Shown piece after piece: positions 35,462-44,839 of a stretch of 64,000 nucleotides of DNA. Position 1 is the stretch's first letter; each line of letters opens with the position of its first letter. Source of the stretch: Deltaproteobacteria bacterium (GTDB lineage Bacteria > Lernaellota > Lernaellaia > JACKCT01); the NCBI GenBank assembly GCA_020633895.1, contig JACKCT010000001.1:186001-250000 (forward strand), in the 5' to 3' direction. The notes below the pieces were generated by a model, which worked only from the letters and a program-made list of their open reading frames with translations, was not told where the DNA came from and searched no databases. The translations under genes and the position numbers were made by a program.

Positions 35462-37075
35462 TTAGATCCTCAACAGCGCGGCGGCGGGCAGGGCGCCGTC
35501 CGACACCCCGGCCAGGATTTGTTCCAACAGGGACGCGTGGCCGGATTCTTCCAACGCGGCGGCCAGGGAGTCGACGCCCTCGCGCAGGCGGTCGCGCAAT
35601 GTCGCATCCAAATGCACAACCTCGCCGATGGCGACGGGTGCCTCCAAACTCGGCGCTTCGGCCCCTTCCAACATCTCCCGCGCCACACCCCGCCGATGCA
35701 GCCAATCGATTTCCAACTCGGATAGGGCGCGGGCCGCGTCATCGGGGGTGATCACCATCAGCGTGGCGGCTCCCGTCACTAAGGGCGCCGCCTCCACCGG
35801 ATCGCCGATGGCCTCCACGATTGCCGCGATATTGCGTAGCGCTTCGTCAATCGGCGTGATGACCACGACCATGCGTCCCGGCCCGATCCAGTTCAGCGGC
35901 ACCGCCAGGTCCGGGTGGTTGATCTGGTCGAGAATCGCCACGTCCGGCGTGAGGGCGTCGAGCACCGTATCCACGTGGGCGTGCCCTTGGGGCGGATGAT
36001 GGCGATGCACCGGCACGGGCGCCTCGGTGCGTTCCGAGGTGACGGCCACGATCTCCCGCTCGCCGTCCTCCTCGGCCCAGGCGGCGGTCATCAGGTCAAA
36101 GGCGGTTTCAAAATCGTCCGCCGCGAAGACGACCAGGCCGCTGCGTTCGCGCATCAGTTCGGCGAAGGCGTCGACGAATTCGACCGGCGGTTCGGCGACC
36201 GCTTCGTCGTCACTCGGCGCCTCCAGGGCGGACGCACGCCGCAGATGCACCGCCACGTCATGCTGCACGCCGACGGGGATCATCAGGAAGTTCAACTCGT
36301 AGTTCTGCCCGAAAAGATTGAGCGTCAGACGCCGGGAGGTCACTTCCCCCTCGGCCGGTTCGGTCAGCCCGGCCAGACTTTTGATTTTGGGCAGAATCGC
36401 GGAGGCCGCCTCGCCCTCCAAGGTCTCCTTGCGCGCCAGAATGCCGCCGATGCGGTGGTGGATGCCCAGCCCCTCGGCTTCGGCGCGGAACAGCACCTCC
36501 GTCGCGCCGTTCTGCACCGCGGACATGAGGTTGAAGAACACCGCCGCCACGCCCGAATCGTCGTCCGCGGAAAAAGCGGTCGGGTCGAATTCGAGCTTGA
36601 TCGGCGCTTCGTCCTCGTCGTCTTCGCCGGCGTCGTCCCCGTCTTCCAAGATCGCGTCCAGAGCCAGGCGGATATTCTCTTCGCCGCCCAGGTTCAGGCT
36701 CACCGGCCCGCCGCAGGCGAACTGGAGATCCTTGATCATCTCCTCGTCGCCCGGATCGGCGACGGCGAACGAGATTTCCGAATCCAGTTTGAGCAGGGGG
36801 ATCGCCTTGGAGCGTCGCAGCAGGGCGGGGGGGAATTCGCGGACCAGTTCCACGTCGATGGCCGTCGGGTCCACATGCACGAACGGCAGGCCGTAGACCT
36901 GGCTTCGTACCCAGGTGAGTTGGTCGGGGGTGATCAACTCGCCGTGCACCAAGCTGTCGGCCAGCGCCCGACCGTCCCGATCGGCGGCGTCCTGGGCCGA
37001 TTGCAGATCCTCGTCCGGCAACAGGCCGAACCGGCGGATCACCTCGGCAATGCTGGCGTCACTCTCCGGCATCAC
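35462..37075 (-). CDS. PilB/GspE-like protein without ATPase motifs (pseudo-ATPase)
   Basis: The 537-residue protein begins with an MshEN-type N domain (IRRFGLLPDEDLQSAQDAA; GELITPDQLTWVRSQVYGLPFV), as in PilB and GspE. A region in the place of the PilB N2 domain follows (VFFNLMSAVQNGATEVLFRAEAEGLGIHHRIGG matches the ASDIHIEP...RIDG block), then a C-terminal half that runs parallel to the ATPase core. The Walker A position reads VVFAADDFETAF instead of GPTGSGKTTT and the Asp box reads TPDVAILDQINH instead of DPDIIMVGEIRD, so nucleotide binding is lost. It lies between cheY-like and pilT genes, 3 nt before pilT. A regulatory partner of the pilus motor, perhaps a c-di-GMP sensor through MshEN, is inferred. 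Confidence 0.75.
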   Translation of the reverse strand: MMPESDASIAEVIRRFGLLPDEDLQSAQDAADRDGRALADSLVHGELITPDQLTWVRSQVYGLPFVHVDPTAIDVELVREFPPALLRRSKAIPLLKLDSEISFAVADPGDEEMIKDLQFACGGPVSLNLGGEENIRLALDAILEDGDDAGEDDEDEAPIKLEFDPTAFSADDDSGVAAVFFNLMSAVQNGATEVLFRAEAEGLGIHHRIGGILARKETLEGEAASAILPKIKSLAGLTEPAEGEVTSRRLTLNLFGQNYELNFLMIPVGVQHDVAVHLRRASALEAPSDDEAVAEPPVEFVDAFAELMRERSGLVVFAADDFETAFDLMTAAWAEEDGEREIVAVTSERTEAPVPVHRHHPPQGHAHVDTVLDALTPDVAILDQINHPDLAVPLNWIGPGRMVVVITPIDEALRNIAAIVEAIGDPVEAAPLVTGAATLMVITPDDAARALSELEIDWLHRRGVAREMLEGAEAPSLEAPVAIGEVVHLDATLRDRLREGVDSLAAALEESGHASLLEQILAGVSDGALPAAALLRI

Positions 37076-37127
37076 GCTCGCCTTCTCGTTGTTGGCCGCC
37101 GATGTTCCGTCGATCCCGGCGTGGGCG

Positions 37128-37502
37128 CTATTTGCGCTTGCCCAGGATCTCCTTGACCTTGGCTTCCAACTCGGGTGGATCGAAGGGTTTGTTGACGTGG
37201 TAAATGGCGCCGAAGCCCTTGCTGACCGTTTCGTAGCGTTCGCCCCGCTGGCCGGTCAGAACGATCACCGGGATGTCGGCCATCTCGGGCTTGGCTTTGA
37301 GGTTCATCAACATGCTGTAGCCGTCCATGTCCGGCATCATCACGTCGGTGAGGATCAGATCGGGGCGCAGCTCCGAGGCCATCGCCAGGCCTTCGGCGCC
37401 GTTTTTCGCGGTGTGAATCTCGTAGCCCCAGAAGCGAAAGAGAGTTTCATACACCTTTCGCTGGGCGGCGTCGTCATCGATCGCCAGAACCTTGGCGCCC
37501 AC
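37128..37502 (-). CDS. CheY-like single-domain response regulator
   Basis: The 124-residue receiver domain has AIDDDAAQ (acidic pocket), the acceptor Asp in LTDVMMPD (about residue 53), VLTGQRG and VNKPFD (Lys). No output domain is present. It is the first gene of the set with the PilB-like protein and PilT, in the way PilG/PilH regulators go with twitching motility. Confidence 0.92.
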   Translation of the reverse strand: MGAKVLAIDDDAAQRKVYETLFRFWGYEIHTAKNGAEGLAMASELRPDLILTDVMMPDMDGYSMLMNLKAKPEMADIPVIVLTGQRGERYETVSKGFGAIYHVNKPFDPPELEAKVKEILGKRK

Positions 37503-37555
37503 CGTGCACCTCTCACACTGTCGGTAGAGCGCTCATATTAGGCGGAACGAGCCGA

Positions 37556-38854
37556 TTATGGGAAGAGGAAAGTCGATCGACCGCATCCGCCGGTGTCGTC
37601 GTCATCGTCGTCGGGCGGGGTCGTGTCGTCATCGTCGTCGCCATCCAAAACTTCGAAGACGCCTTTGGCCTCCACGTGTTTGCCCTGGCTGCCGTCGAAT
37701 ACCAGATCATAGGTGCCCGAGGGGATTCCCGTCGGCACGTCGCCTGTGATTTCCTCGTCGTTAACGACGGTGAGGTTGTCGAGCGGATATTCGGCCTCGG
37801 TCGCCGCGTCGTACAGCGCCACGTCGAGCGCGGCTTCGAAGGTCATTCCGGAAATCGTCATTGTCTCGCCGACCATGCCGGCGGTCGGTGTGACCGAGTC
37901 ATAGACCGGCACGCAGATCTGCCATGTCTGGGTATACGGGACATCGTTGAACCAACGATTGCGTCCGCCCGCGACGATGATGCCGTCGCCGGGGAAATAG
38001 CCGGCGTGGGCGCCGATTACCGGGATGCCGATCTTCGTGCCGACCAGGTACCAGTTGATCAGATTGTAAAATTCATCGGGGCCGACCGGTGTCCAAGCGC
38101 CGCCGCCGCCGGTGAGCCACAGAACATCGCCGGCCGAGACCAGCGACGGACGTTGGCGGCCGTTATTCAGGCTGTCCACCGTGGTGTAGGCTCCGTCGTC
38201 CGGGTTGTAGGCATAGGTCTCGGTACCGTTGGGCCAGGAACCCGTAATGTAAATCAAGCCGTTGTGCACCGCGGCCGCGCCGAACATCTTACCCGCCGGC
38301 ATCGGCTCGATGCTCGACCAGGCGGCGTCGGAGCCGATTTCGTATTTGGCCGCGTAGCTACTGGCGTTGACGACGTCGGTCGTGCCGCCGAAGCAGTAGA
38401 CATAGCCGTCGCCGGGCGCGGCGCAGGCGACGCCCGAGAAGGCCATCGGATAGTCGAACGACAACGTCGACCAGGTGTCGTTTTCGATGTCGTATTCGTG
38501 AACCTTCTTGGTGTAGACCGGGGAGTCGGCGCTATCGTCGCCGGCCACGGCGTAGGCATAGCCTTCGGGCGCCACAGCGAAGCCCAAGTCGGTGACGGGC
38601 ACGGGCATGCCGGCCCCGGCGGTCCAAGTGTCGGTCGCCGGGTCGTAAATCTGGGTGTCGTCTTTTCTCGTCGAGGTCGTATTGTCGTAGCCGCCGAAAA
38701 CATAGAGCTTGCCGTCGTATACTCCACTGCCGCCTGCAACCCGGGGGCTGGGAAGCGGCGCGGCGCTGTTGCTCCACCCTTCGACACACTGTGCGGACGC
38801 CGTCACCGGTACGGCGATCAGAATCACCGCCAAGATCAAGAGAAACCCTCTCAT
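37556..38854 (-). CDS. secreted kelch-repeat protein with Asp-rich tail and GGCG ending
   Basis: The 432-residue protein has a signal peptide (FLLILAVILIAVPVTASA) and five or so kelch units (GVYDGKLYVFGGYDN; APGDGYVYCFGGTTD; VHNGLIYITGSWPNG; GIIVAGGRN), which make a beta propeller. An IPT/Ig-like domain follows (TPTAGMVGETMTISGMTF). The tail reads DDDDDTTPPDDDDDD, then TGGCGRSTFLFP. The same ending is found in the gene at 39167. Probably cell-surface; function unknown. Confidence 0.88.
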   Translation of the reverse strand: MRGFLLILAVILIAVPVTASAQCVEGWSNSAAPLPSPRVAGGSGVYDGKLYVFGGYDNTTSTRKDDTQIYDPATDTWTAGAGMPVPVTDLGFAVAPEGYAYAVAGDDSADSPVYTKKVHEYDIENDTWSTLSFDYPMAFSGVACAAPGDGYVYCFGGTTDVVNASSYAAKYEIGSDAAWSSIEPMPAGKMFGAAAVHNGLIYITGSWPNGTETYAYNPDDGAYTTVDSLNNGRQRPSLVSAGDVLWLTGGGGAWTPVGPDEFYNLINWYLVGTKIGIPVIGAHAGYFPGDGIIVAGGRNRWFNDVPYTQTWQICVPVYDSVTPTAGMVGETMTISGMTFEAALDVALYDAATEAEYPLDNLTVVNDEEITGDVPTGIPSGTYDLVFDGSQGKHVEAKGVFEVLDGDDDDDTTPPDDDDDDTGGCGRSTFLFP

Positions 38855-39166
38855 TTTTCATCCCCGTTTATGCTGCGTTCAATGGCGAGAAAGATCATCG
38901 GGGTTCTTATTTCTCAATTTCATCCTCGGCCGCAATGAAATCTATCATGAATTGCTGCGCAATAATTGCATGTGATGGATTCAGTCTGAAATAGAAGGAC
39001 GGAATTGTTTAATATCTCATTCGGAGCGCGCTCGGCTTTCCATTGCCGACCCAATGCAGGCAGGGACTTCCGTGGAGTTTGGCCCTGAAATCGGAGGCTT
39101 TTTATGCGGGGAGTTTGATCCGACTAGTCGGTATAACTCTGATATTTAGCAGAAACAATGAGGTGA
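38855..39166. other. 312-nt spacer without a gene
   Basis: No credible coding frame is present. It holds two small perfect palindromes, GCAATAATTGC near 38950-38962 and CCGACTAGTCGG near 39118-39130, and GGGGATGAAAA just before the kelch ATG on the minus strand. The region is AT-richer than its flanks and probably carries the kelch gene promoter, but no clear -35/-10 pair stands out. Confidence 0.4.
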
Positions 39167-40468
39167 CTATAAGAAGATGGACGTCGATCGACCGCATCCG
39201 CCGGTGTCGTCGTCGTCATCGTCGGGCGGGGCCGTGTCATCATCGTCGTCCGGCGGCGTGGTGTCGTCGTCATCGTCGTCGCCGGGGATCGCGTCGCAGA
39301 CCGACGGCCAGGGCTCGCCGGTTTCATCGGTGCCGTAGTTTTCCGTGACCGACCAGGTGTCGATGACCGCGCCGTCCGTGCCGACGGCCGTCACCGTCAC
39401 CAGCTCGCCGACCACCTCCACCAACAAGAAATGATGCAGCTTCGCTTGGGCGATGGACCACGGTTCGTCGTCCAGGCTGTACAGGTCCGCCCCGCCGCCG
39501 CCGGTGACGAAGTACGTCACGTCGTTGACCACGTTGCGTTGGTAGTTGTGGTCATGGGAGCCGAAATGGGCCGTGATGTCGTATTGCTCAAACAGCGGGG
39601 AAAGGGAATTGCGGTAGCGTTTTGTGGACAGATCGCTGCCGTGGTTGGCCGCGGAATACGACGAGTAATGCGACATGACGACCACGTGGGCGATGCCCGG
39701 CGCGTCCTGGGCGTCGGCAAGCTGCGTTTCGACCCAGGCCTGCTGGTCCGAGCCGTCGGCATAGCTCTGAGAGATATCCACCATGATGAACAGCGTGTTG
39801 CCGTAAACGAAGGTATAGCGCCCGGCCGTTTCGCCCGAGGCCATGACGTTGTCGAAGTAGCGCTCGAAGCGGGAGCGGCCGAAGACGAATTCATGGTTGC
39901 CCATGGTCGGCGCGATGGGCAGGCGCGGGCTGATGACCGACAGCGCGTCCCAATAGGCGTCCCACTGATCCTGGTCGCCGCCGTTGTCCACGAAGTCGCC
40001 GAGTTGGATCATGAAATCGGGGGCGTAGGTTTCGGCCAGTTCGAGCAGGCCGCGCAGGATCGCCGGATTGTTCCGGGTGTCGCCGACGACGATGAATTTG
40101 AAGGGGGTCTGGGCGTCGCCGCCGGTGATGAACGACTGCACCGTTCCCGTGCCGCCGTCATCCACGCGATAGTAGTAGCGGGTGGACGGCGCCAGATCGG
40201 ACAACACCACCTGATGCATCCCGTCGACGGCGGTTGAGGAAACGGCGATGCCGACCGATTCGTCCGTGCCCCAATGCAGCGTCGCCTGGGACTGGTCCGA
40301 CTCCCATTTGACCGTCGCGGCGCAGTCCGACGGCGTCATCAGCCACGGACCTCGGGTCACGGCGGCACGGGCCGGCCAAGCCGTCAACACGGCGAGAATA
40401 AACAGAAAAATCCCGACAGCCCATCGGGGCCGAGGGTCCGGCAACGCTTTCGAGGCAGCAAAATTCAT
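39167..40468 (-). CDS. secreted calcineurin-like phosphoesterase with Asp-rich tail and GGCG ending
   Basis: The 433-residue protein has a signal peptide (VGIFLFILAVLTAWPARA), a purple acid phosphatase-type fibronectin domain, then metal-site motifs VVGDTRN, QLGDFVD, MGNHEF, MSHYSSY and GSHDHNYQR. The tail has three Asp blocks split by TTPP and TAPP and ends TGGCGRSTSIFL. It is a paralogue of the protein at 18939-20519 with the same domain order, but a shorter tail. Likely a secreted or surface phosphatase. Confidence 0.9.
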   Translation of the reverse strand: MNFAASKALPDPRPRWAVGIFLFILAVLTAWPARAAVTRGPWLMTPSDCAATVKWESDQSQATLHWGTDESVGIAVSSTAVDGMHQVVLSDLAPSTRYYYRVDDGGTGTVQSFITGGDAQTPFKFIVVGDTRNNPAILRGLLELAETYAPDFMIQLGDFVDNGGDQDQWDAYWDALSVISPRLPIAPTMGNHEFVFGRSRFERYFDNVMASGETAGRYTFVYGNTLFIMVDISQSYADGSDQQAWVETQLADAQDAPGIAHVVVMSHYSSYSAANHGSDLSTKRYRNSLSPLFEQYDITAHFGSHDHNYQRNVVNDVTYFVTGGGGADLYSLDDEPWSIAQAKLHHFLLVEVVGELVTVTAVGTDGAVIDTWSVTENYGTDETGEPWPSVCDAIPGDDDDDDTTPPDDDDDTAPPDDDDDDTGGCGRSTSIFL

Positions 40469-40579
40469 AGCGGGCTTTATGCCGGATTCGTCATGATCTG
40501 TCCATCATTTTGTCACATATTCGTCACGCGAGTTTCCCGGCGGGAAACGTCGGGTTTCGGCGCGGTTTAGCCGTCGCGA

Positions 40580-40613
40580 GGGCGAAAGAAGAAACGCCGC
40601 CCGAAGGCGGCGT
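40580..40613 (-). terminator. rho-independent terminator with UUCG loop
   Basis: On the minus strand ACGCCGCC, loop TTCG, GGCGGCGT is followed by TTCTTCTTTCG. It lies 30 nt after the stop of the Thr-rich paralogue (40643) and is a typical strong terminator. Confidence 0.85.
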
Positions 40614-40642
40614 CTCCCGTCAAATTCTCTCGGTGAAAAGGG

Positions 40643-41809
40643 CTAGCAGCCGCAGCCGCTTCCGCCGCCGGTTGTGTCGTCCTCCGCCTCGTCCAGCCCG
40701 CTATCCGTGTCGTCGTCATCTCCCACCGAATCGTCGTCGTCATCGTCGTCATCGGTCGGGATCGTCGTCGTTGTCGTCGTTGTGGTGGTCGCGGGCGTGG
40801 TGGTGGTCGTTGTGGAACCATCGGCAGTCGTTGTCGTCGTCGACGCGCCCGTGGTGGTGGTTGTTGGCGACACCGTCGTGGTTGTCGTTGTCGCCGTGGT
40901 CGTCGTCGGCGCCGTGGTGGTTGTGGTGGTTGACGAAGTTGTGGTCGTTGAGGTCGACGGTGTTGTCGTCGTGGTCGACGTAGACGTGGTTGTCGTGGTG
41001 CTGGTTGTCGTTGTCGTCGTCGTGGTTGTTGTCGATGTCGATGTGGTGGTCGTGGTCGAGGACGGTACGTAGTCGGCGCAGACGATGGGGCGAATCGCCC
41101 AGTTGCCCGCGAAAGTGGGGTTGAAGTCCCCGATCAGCGAAAAGCTCGAGCCGCCGTTAAGCGATACCCAGCTTCTCAACTCGTCGGTGGACTGATCGAG
41201 AAAGTAGCTATTGGTATCCGGTGTCGTGCCGAAGCTGACGACGAGTGCGAATTCCCCTTCGTTGCCCACATTGACGGGCGTCGTTAAATCGAAACGCTCA
41301 AAGGCCTGGGACTGCGTGGCGGTGATGTCCGTTTCGCAGCCTAAAGCAGGGCCGGTCGGCCCCCCGTCAAAAGTGGCGTCATAAACGCATAGATCGAATT
41401 CGAATTGGGGGGTCGTCGCGAGCGCCTGCGTGAAGGCGACGACGTGATAGTCCGTCAGCGCGAATTGGAGTGTCCCGACGACGGCAAACTGGACGTCGGC
41501 AATTCCACCGTGCACGGAGATATCGTAGACGCCGTCGTCGTATTGCAGCGTCATCTCCGAACAGATCGCCAGCGCCGGATCCACCCCGGCGTTGTATTCG
41601 CCGTATTCGTTGACCGAGGGCTCGAACCTCCTCTCGTGGTCTTCGTCGCCTTTCGACGCAAAGTCGCTATCGTCGTCGTCATCGTCGGAGAAGCCCGTAT
41701 CTCCCCAGTCCTCGTCGCCCTCCTCGGGCAGGCAGGCCAGGCCCACGGACATCGCGAAAGCCGGAACGAAGAAAACGAGCAGGATGGGGATATAGCGACG
41801 CAACGACAT
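40643..41809 (-). CDS. lipoprotein with Thr-rich and Asp-rich regions, paralogue of 21943-23946
   Basis: ATG 41809 follows GGAGG at a normal distance. The 388-residue protein has the lipobox AMSVGLAC, then LPEEGDEDWGD exactly as in the paralogue, then the shared block SVNEYGEYNAGVDPALAICSE and CETDITATQSQAFERFDLTTP. The Thr/Ser run is about 100 residues, against about 340 in the paralogue. An Asp-rich stretch follows, ending GGGSGCGC. The conserved domain with a variable stalk suggests a surface protein whose reach differs between copies. Confidence 0.85.
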   Translation of the reverse strand: MSLRRYIPILLVFFVPAFAMSVGLACLPEEGDEDWGDTGFSDDDDDDSDFASKGDEDHERRFEPSVNEYGEYNAGVDPALAICSEMTLQYDDGVYDISVHGGIADVQFAVVGTLQFALTDYHVVAFTQALATTPQFEFDLCVYDATFDGGPTGPALGCETDITATQSQAFERFDLTTPVNVGNEGEFALVVSFGTTPDTNSYFLDQSTDELRSWVSLNGGSSFSLIGDFNPTFAGNWAIRPIVCADYVPSSTTTTTSTSTTTTTTTTTTSTTTTTSTSTTTTTPSTSTTTTSSTTTTTTAPTTTTATTTTTTVSPTTTTTGASTTTTTADGSTTTTTTPATTTTTTTTTIPTDDDDDDDDSVGDDDDTDSGLDEAEDDTTGGGSGCGC

Positions 41810-42013
41810 AAATTTCCTCCGATACATGCCGATGGCAATTTCGAACAATGAATGCATAGATAAATATATTATTAACCGCAGATTGGCGACCCCCGGTCAT
41901 CGGTCACCGTTCGAAACGTCAGAGACAGATCGCCGGGAGGGCCTGTGCAGTTTTTAACTGGTTAATATTGCTGGGAAAAGTGAGATAAACTCCTGCCGGA
42001 AAGAATGCAAAGG

Positions 42014-42295
42014 CTACTCGACAACCTCCACGCCGTTCCAGAAAGCCACGTAATTTTTGATCTGTTCGGCTGCCTCCTTGGGAGCGGGGTAGAACCAGGC
42101 CGCGTTCTTGTTGGTATGGCCGGTGACGATGACGTTGTAATAACCCGCCACGCCTCGCCAGTGGCAGACCGTGTGCTTGGTCGACGGCTGGAGGTAATGG
42201 CGCTTGACGGAGTCGGGCGGGAAATAATGGTAGCCTTCGATGACGATGGTCTCGTCGGATTCGGCGATGACCACGTCTTTCCAGATCGCTTTCAT
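42014..42295 (-). CDS. DUF427 family protein
   Basis: The 93-residue protein has the DUF427 pattern: MKAIWKDVVIAESDET, YHYFPPDSVKRHYLQPST, TVCHWRGVAGYYNV and AAWFYPAPKEAAEQIKNYVAFW. The family is small, globular and cytoplasmic with no known reaction. The length is typical. The gene stands alone. Confidence 0.92.
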   Translation of the reverse strand: MKAIWKDVVIAESDETIVIEGYHYFPPDSVKRHYLQPSTKHTVCHWRGVAGYYNVIVTGHTNKNAAWFYPAPKEAAEQIKNYVAFWNGVEVVE

Positions 42296-42445
42296 GAATC
42301 GCTCCTTGCATCGGCAACGCGCCTCGCGCCCGCTGCCGCGACCCTATTCCTTAGCACCTTCCGTCCGGCGCGTCAGGGGGGCGTCGGGACAAAAAACCGC
42401 CTTGCTTGACCCGACCATGGGCCGTTGCTAGCGTCCCGCGAACCC

Positions 42446-43330
42446 ATGGTGCAAGACAAACTCCAGGCGTGGTGGACACGCGTTCAACAGCGGGCCGACC
42501 GAATCCGAGCGCAGCGGCAACGTCGTCGCGCTATGGAGAACGCGGTCGTGCCCGTGGTGGGCGGCGTGTTCGCGGCGCTCATCGTGGTCTATCTCATCGT
42601 TATGATTCCGATCTGGCGGCTGCCCGCCGTGCCGGAAGTCGTCTATCCGAACGGCTTCGGCGTGAAGGTGCTCGTGATCGATCCCGGTCACGGCGGCGAG
42701 AACGAAGGCGCGCGGACCTGGTGGGGCGAGCGGGAGAAGGCGCGGAATCTGCGTTACGCCCGTGCGTTGAAACGGCGCCTGGAAGCGACCGGCCGCTGGG
42801 TCGTCCACCTCACGCGCGACGAGGACCGGGACCTGCCCAACTCCGCGCGTCCGCTGATCGCCAACGCTTTCCACGCCGACCTCTACCTCTGCCTCCATGC
42901 CAACGCGAACGCGCCGGATCTGACGCAGCGGGGCTTCGCCGTGATCTGGTATCTCGCTCAGGACAACGCCGAACGCAGTCACCGATTCGCCGATGTGATG
43001 GCGGCGTCCCTCGCGGCGGCGGGCCTGACGCCGGACCGGACGATGGGCCGGCCGTTCATGGTGCGTCACGCTGATCCCGATACGGCTCCCGCCTACGCCC
43101 TCACCCACGACACGCTGCCGGTCTACGTCCGCGAGCGCACCGACCACCGCATGGTCTACCCCGCGACCATGCCCGCCGTCCTCATCGAGACGCACTACCT
43201 CACCGACCTGGGCGAGGCGACGCGCTTTACCACCAAGGCGATGACGGATCATGTGGTGCGTGCGTTGGAGGCGGGGCTGGTGGGGTTTTTGACGACGAAT
43301 AACGACGTCGCCGAAGCGCCACACTCCTAG
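42446..43330 (+). CDS. N-acetylmuramoyl-L-alanine amidase (Amidase_3)
   Basis: The start at ATG 42446 is not backed by a strong ribosome site; TTG 42425 is in frame. The 294-residue protein has a basic N-terminus, one membrane anchor (VVGGVFAALIVVYLIVMIPIW) and a zinc amidase domain with VIDPGHGGENEG (His), the Glu in WGEREKARNL, LCLHANAN (His) and the catalytic Glu in VLIETHYLTD. It should cut the amide bond between MurNAc and the stem peptide in the periplasm, for cell separation or envelope remodelling. The anchor in place of a cleaved signal peptide is less common. Confidence 0.9.
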   Translation: MVQDKLQAWWTRVQQRADRIRAQRQRRRAMENAVVPVVGGVFAALIVVYLIVMIPIWRLPAVPEVVYPNGFGVKVLVIDPGHGGENEGARTWWGEREKARNLRYARALKRRLEATGRWVVHLTRDEDRDLPNSARPLIANAFHADLYLCLHANANAPDLTQRGFAVIWYLAQDNAERSHRFADVMAASLAAAGLTPDRTMGRPFMVRHADPDTAPAYALTHDTLPVYVRERTDHRMVYPATMPAVLIETHYLTDLGEATRFTTKAMTDHVVRALEAGLVGFLTTNNDVAEAPHS

Positions 43331-43403
43331 GCCGTCGTTAGGCGGGCAGGGGTGTGAAGGATGGTCCGACCTCACGACCCTAATTCGACTCACCAAAAAA
43401 TCG

Positions 43404-43430
43404 TGTCATTCTGAGCGAAGCGAAGAATCC
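43404..43430 (+). repeat. dispersed intergenic repeat, family B
   Basis: The copy contains CATTCTGAGCGAAGCGAAG, a short element common in many bacterial genomes. Related copies are at 47973-48000 and, as an inverted pair, at 52281-52373. Confidence 0.75.
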
Positions 43431-43547
43431 GCGTCCAACCCGGTATTGATGCAACGTTGTCAGAATGCAGGTTGCGGCAAGATCCTTCGTTCCACGCAGG
43501 ATGGCACACGCCGCACAAGGTGAAGAGTAAATGACCGGCGCGAACCC

Positions 43548-43578
43548 AACCGCTTACTACCGTGCGCGGCTCTGACGG
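43548..43578 (-). repeat. dispersed intergenic repeat, family A
   Basis: ACCGCTTACTACCGTGCGCG then GCTCTGACGG. It lies 20 nt past the aminopeptidase stop. The same sequence is split by a 31-32-nt insertion at 62453-62510. Confidence 0.75.
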
Positions 43579-43597
43579 ACAGATCCTCGCGAAGGCG

Positions 43598-44737
43598 TTA
43601 CCTCCCCGCCAAAAACCTCTCCGCGATTTTGCGTTCCTTGGGCGGGTTGAGGTCGAGCAGGTTCTTGTGGACGAAGACGCCGTCCTTTTGGATGAGTTTG
43701 TTGTCGAACCAAATCTCCCCGTCGCCGACGAGGATCTTCACCAAATCCCAATGCACCGCCGAGCGGTTGCCGTTATCGCATTCCTCGTAGGCGCGGCCGG
43801 GGGTGAGGTGGATGGAGCCGAAGATTTTTTCGTCGAAGAGGATGTTGCGCATGGGCTTGCGGATGTTCGGGTTGGTGCCGATGGACCATTCGCCGATGTA
43901 CCGCGCGCCCTCGTCCGAATCCAGGATCTGATTGAGCGCCTTGGTCTGGCCCCCCGCTTTGGCGACGACGATCTTGCCGTCGACGAATTCGAAGTAGACG
44001 TTTTCGAATTCCTTGCCTTGGTAGATCGACGGCGTGTTGTACTGGATGTGCCCGTTCACCGAATCGCGCACCGGCGCGGTGAAGACCTCGCCGTCGGGGA
44101 TGTTGCGATCGCCGAAGCACGAGATGGCGGGCATCCCCGCGATGGAAAACTCCAGGTCCGTGTCCGACGCCTTGATGCGCACCGTCTTGGCGGCCTTCAT
44201 CATTTTCTGCAATTTGGCCTGGCGCTTCTTGAGACCGGCGTAGTCGTAGATCGTCGCGTTGAAATAAAAGTCCTCGAACTCCTCCAGGCTCATCTTCGCT
44301 TCCTGGGCGGTGCCGTGCGTCGGGTAGATGGTGACGACCCAGCGCGTGTTGTCGACGCGCTCGGAGAGGATAGGGGAGAGGACCTTCTGCCGCGCGGCCA
44401 TGTTCTTCGTGTTGGCGTTGGCCATCACCATGGAGTTTTCCGACCCGCGCACGGCGATATAGCAGTCGACCTGCTTGATGAAATCCAGCGTGTGCTGGGG
44501 GAAGTAGTCGAGCTGCGCGGGCTTGGCCAGGTTGATGAAGTCCCGCGAAATCTCCGGATCGGAAAAGTCGATCTCCACATGCTTCGCGCCCCGGAGGATG
44601 CATTCCTTGTGCAGCGCCTTTACCAGCGGGATCGTGTCCAGACCGGAGAAATTGATGTGCACGACGTCGCCTTTTTTCACGGCGCACGAGTAGTTCACGA
44701 GCACATCGGCCAGCTTGTCGACGCGAGGATCCTTCAC
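43598..44737 (-). CDS. M29-family-like aminopeptidase
   Basis: GTG 44737 follows AAGGAG and is my choice; an ATG at 44773 would add 12 residues. The protein (379 residues) has the M29 layout, with a Rossmann-like N half and metal ligands in the C half: Glu in YIGEWSIGTNPNI, Glu and His in SIHLTPGRAYEE, and His-Asp in SAVHWDLVKIL. M29 enzymes are dinuclear-metal aminopeptidases of thermophiles and others (AmpS, PepS). It should release N-terminal residues from peptides in the cytoplasm. Confidence 0.85.
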   Translation of the reverse strand: MKDPRVDKLADVLVNYSCAVKKGDVVHINFSGLDTIPLVKALHKECILRGAKHVEIDFSDPEISRDFINLAKPAQLDYFPQHTLDFIKQVDCYIAVRGSENSMVMANANTKNMAARQKVLSPILSERVDNTRWVVTIYPTHGTAQEAKMSLEEFEDFYFNATIYDYAGLKKRQAKLQKMMKAAKTVRIKASDTDLEFSIAGMPAISCFGDRNIPDGEVFTAPVRDSVNGHIQYNTPSIYQGKEFENVYFEFVDGKIVVAKAGGQTKALNQILDSDEGARYIGEWSIGTNPNIRKPMRNILFDEKIFGSIHLTPGRAYEECDNGNRSAVHWDLVKILVGDGEIWFDNKLIQKDGVFVHKNLLDLNPPKERKIAERFLAGR

Positions 44738-44839
44738 GATGCACGGCTCCTTGAGGGACAGGGTTGAGCGCACTTCAGCGATCCGCAGCTTGAAAAAGAT
44801 GCCGCCCCGGTGTCAAGCGCACCCCGGCTCGCGGCACCG

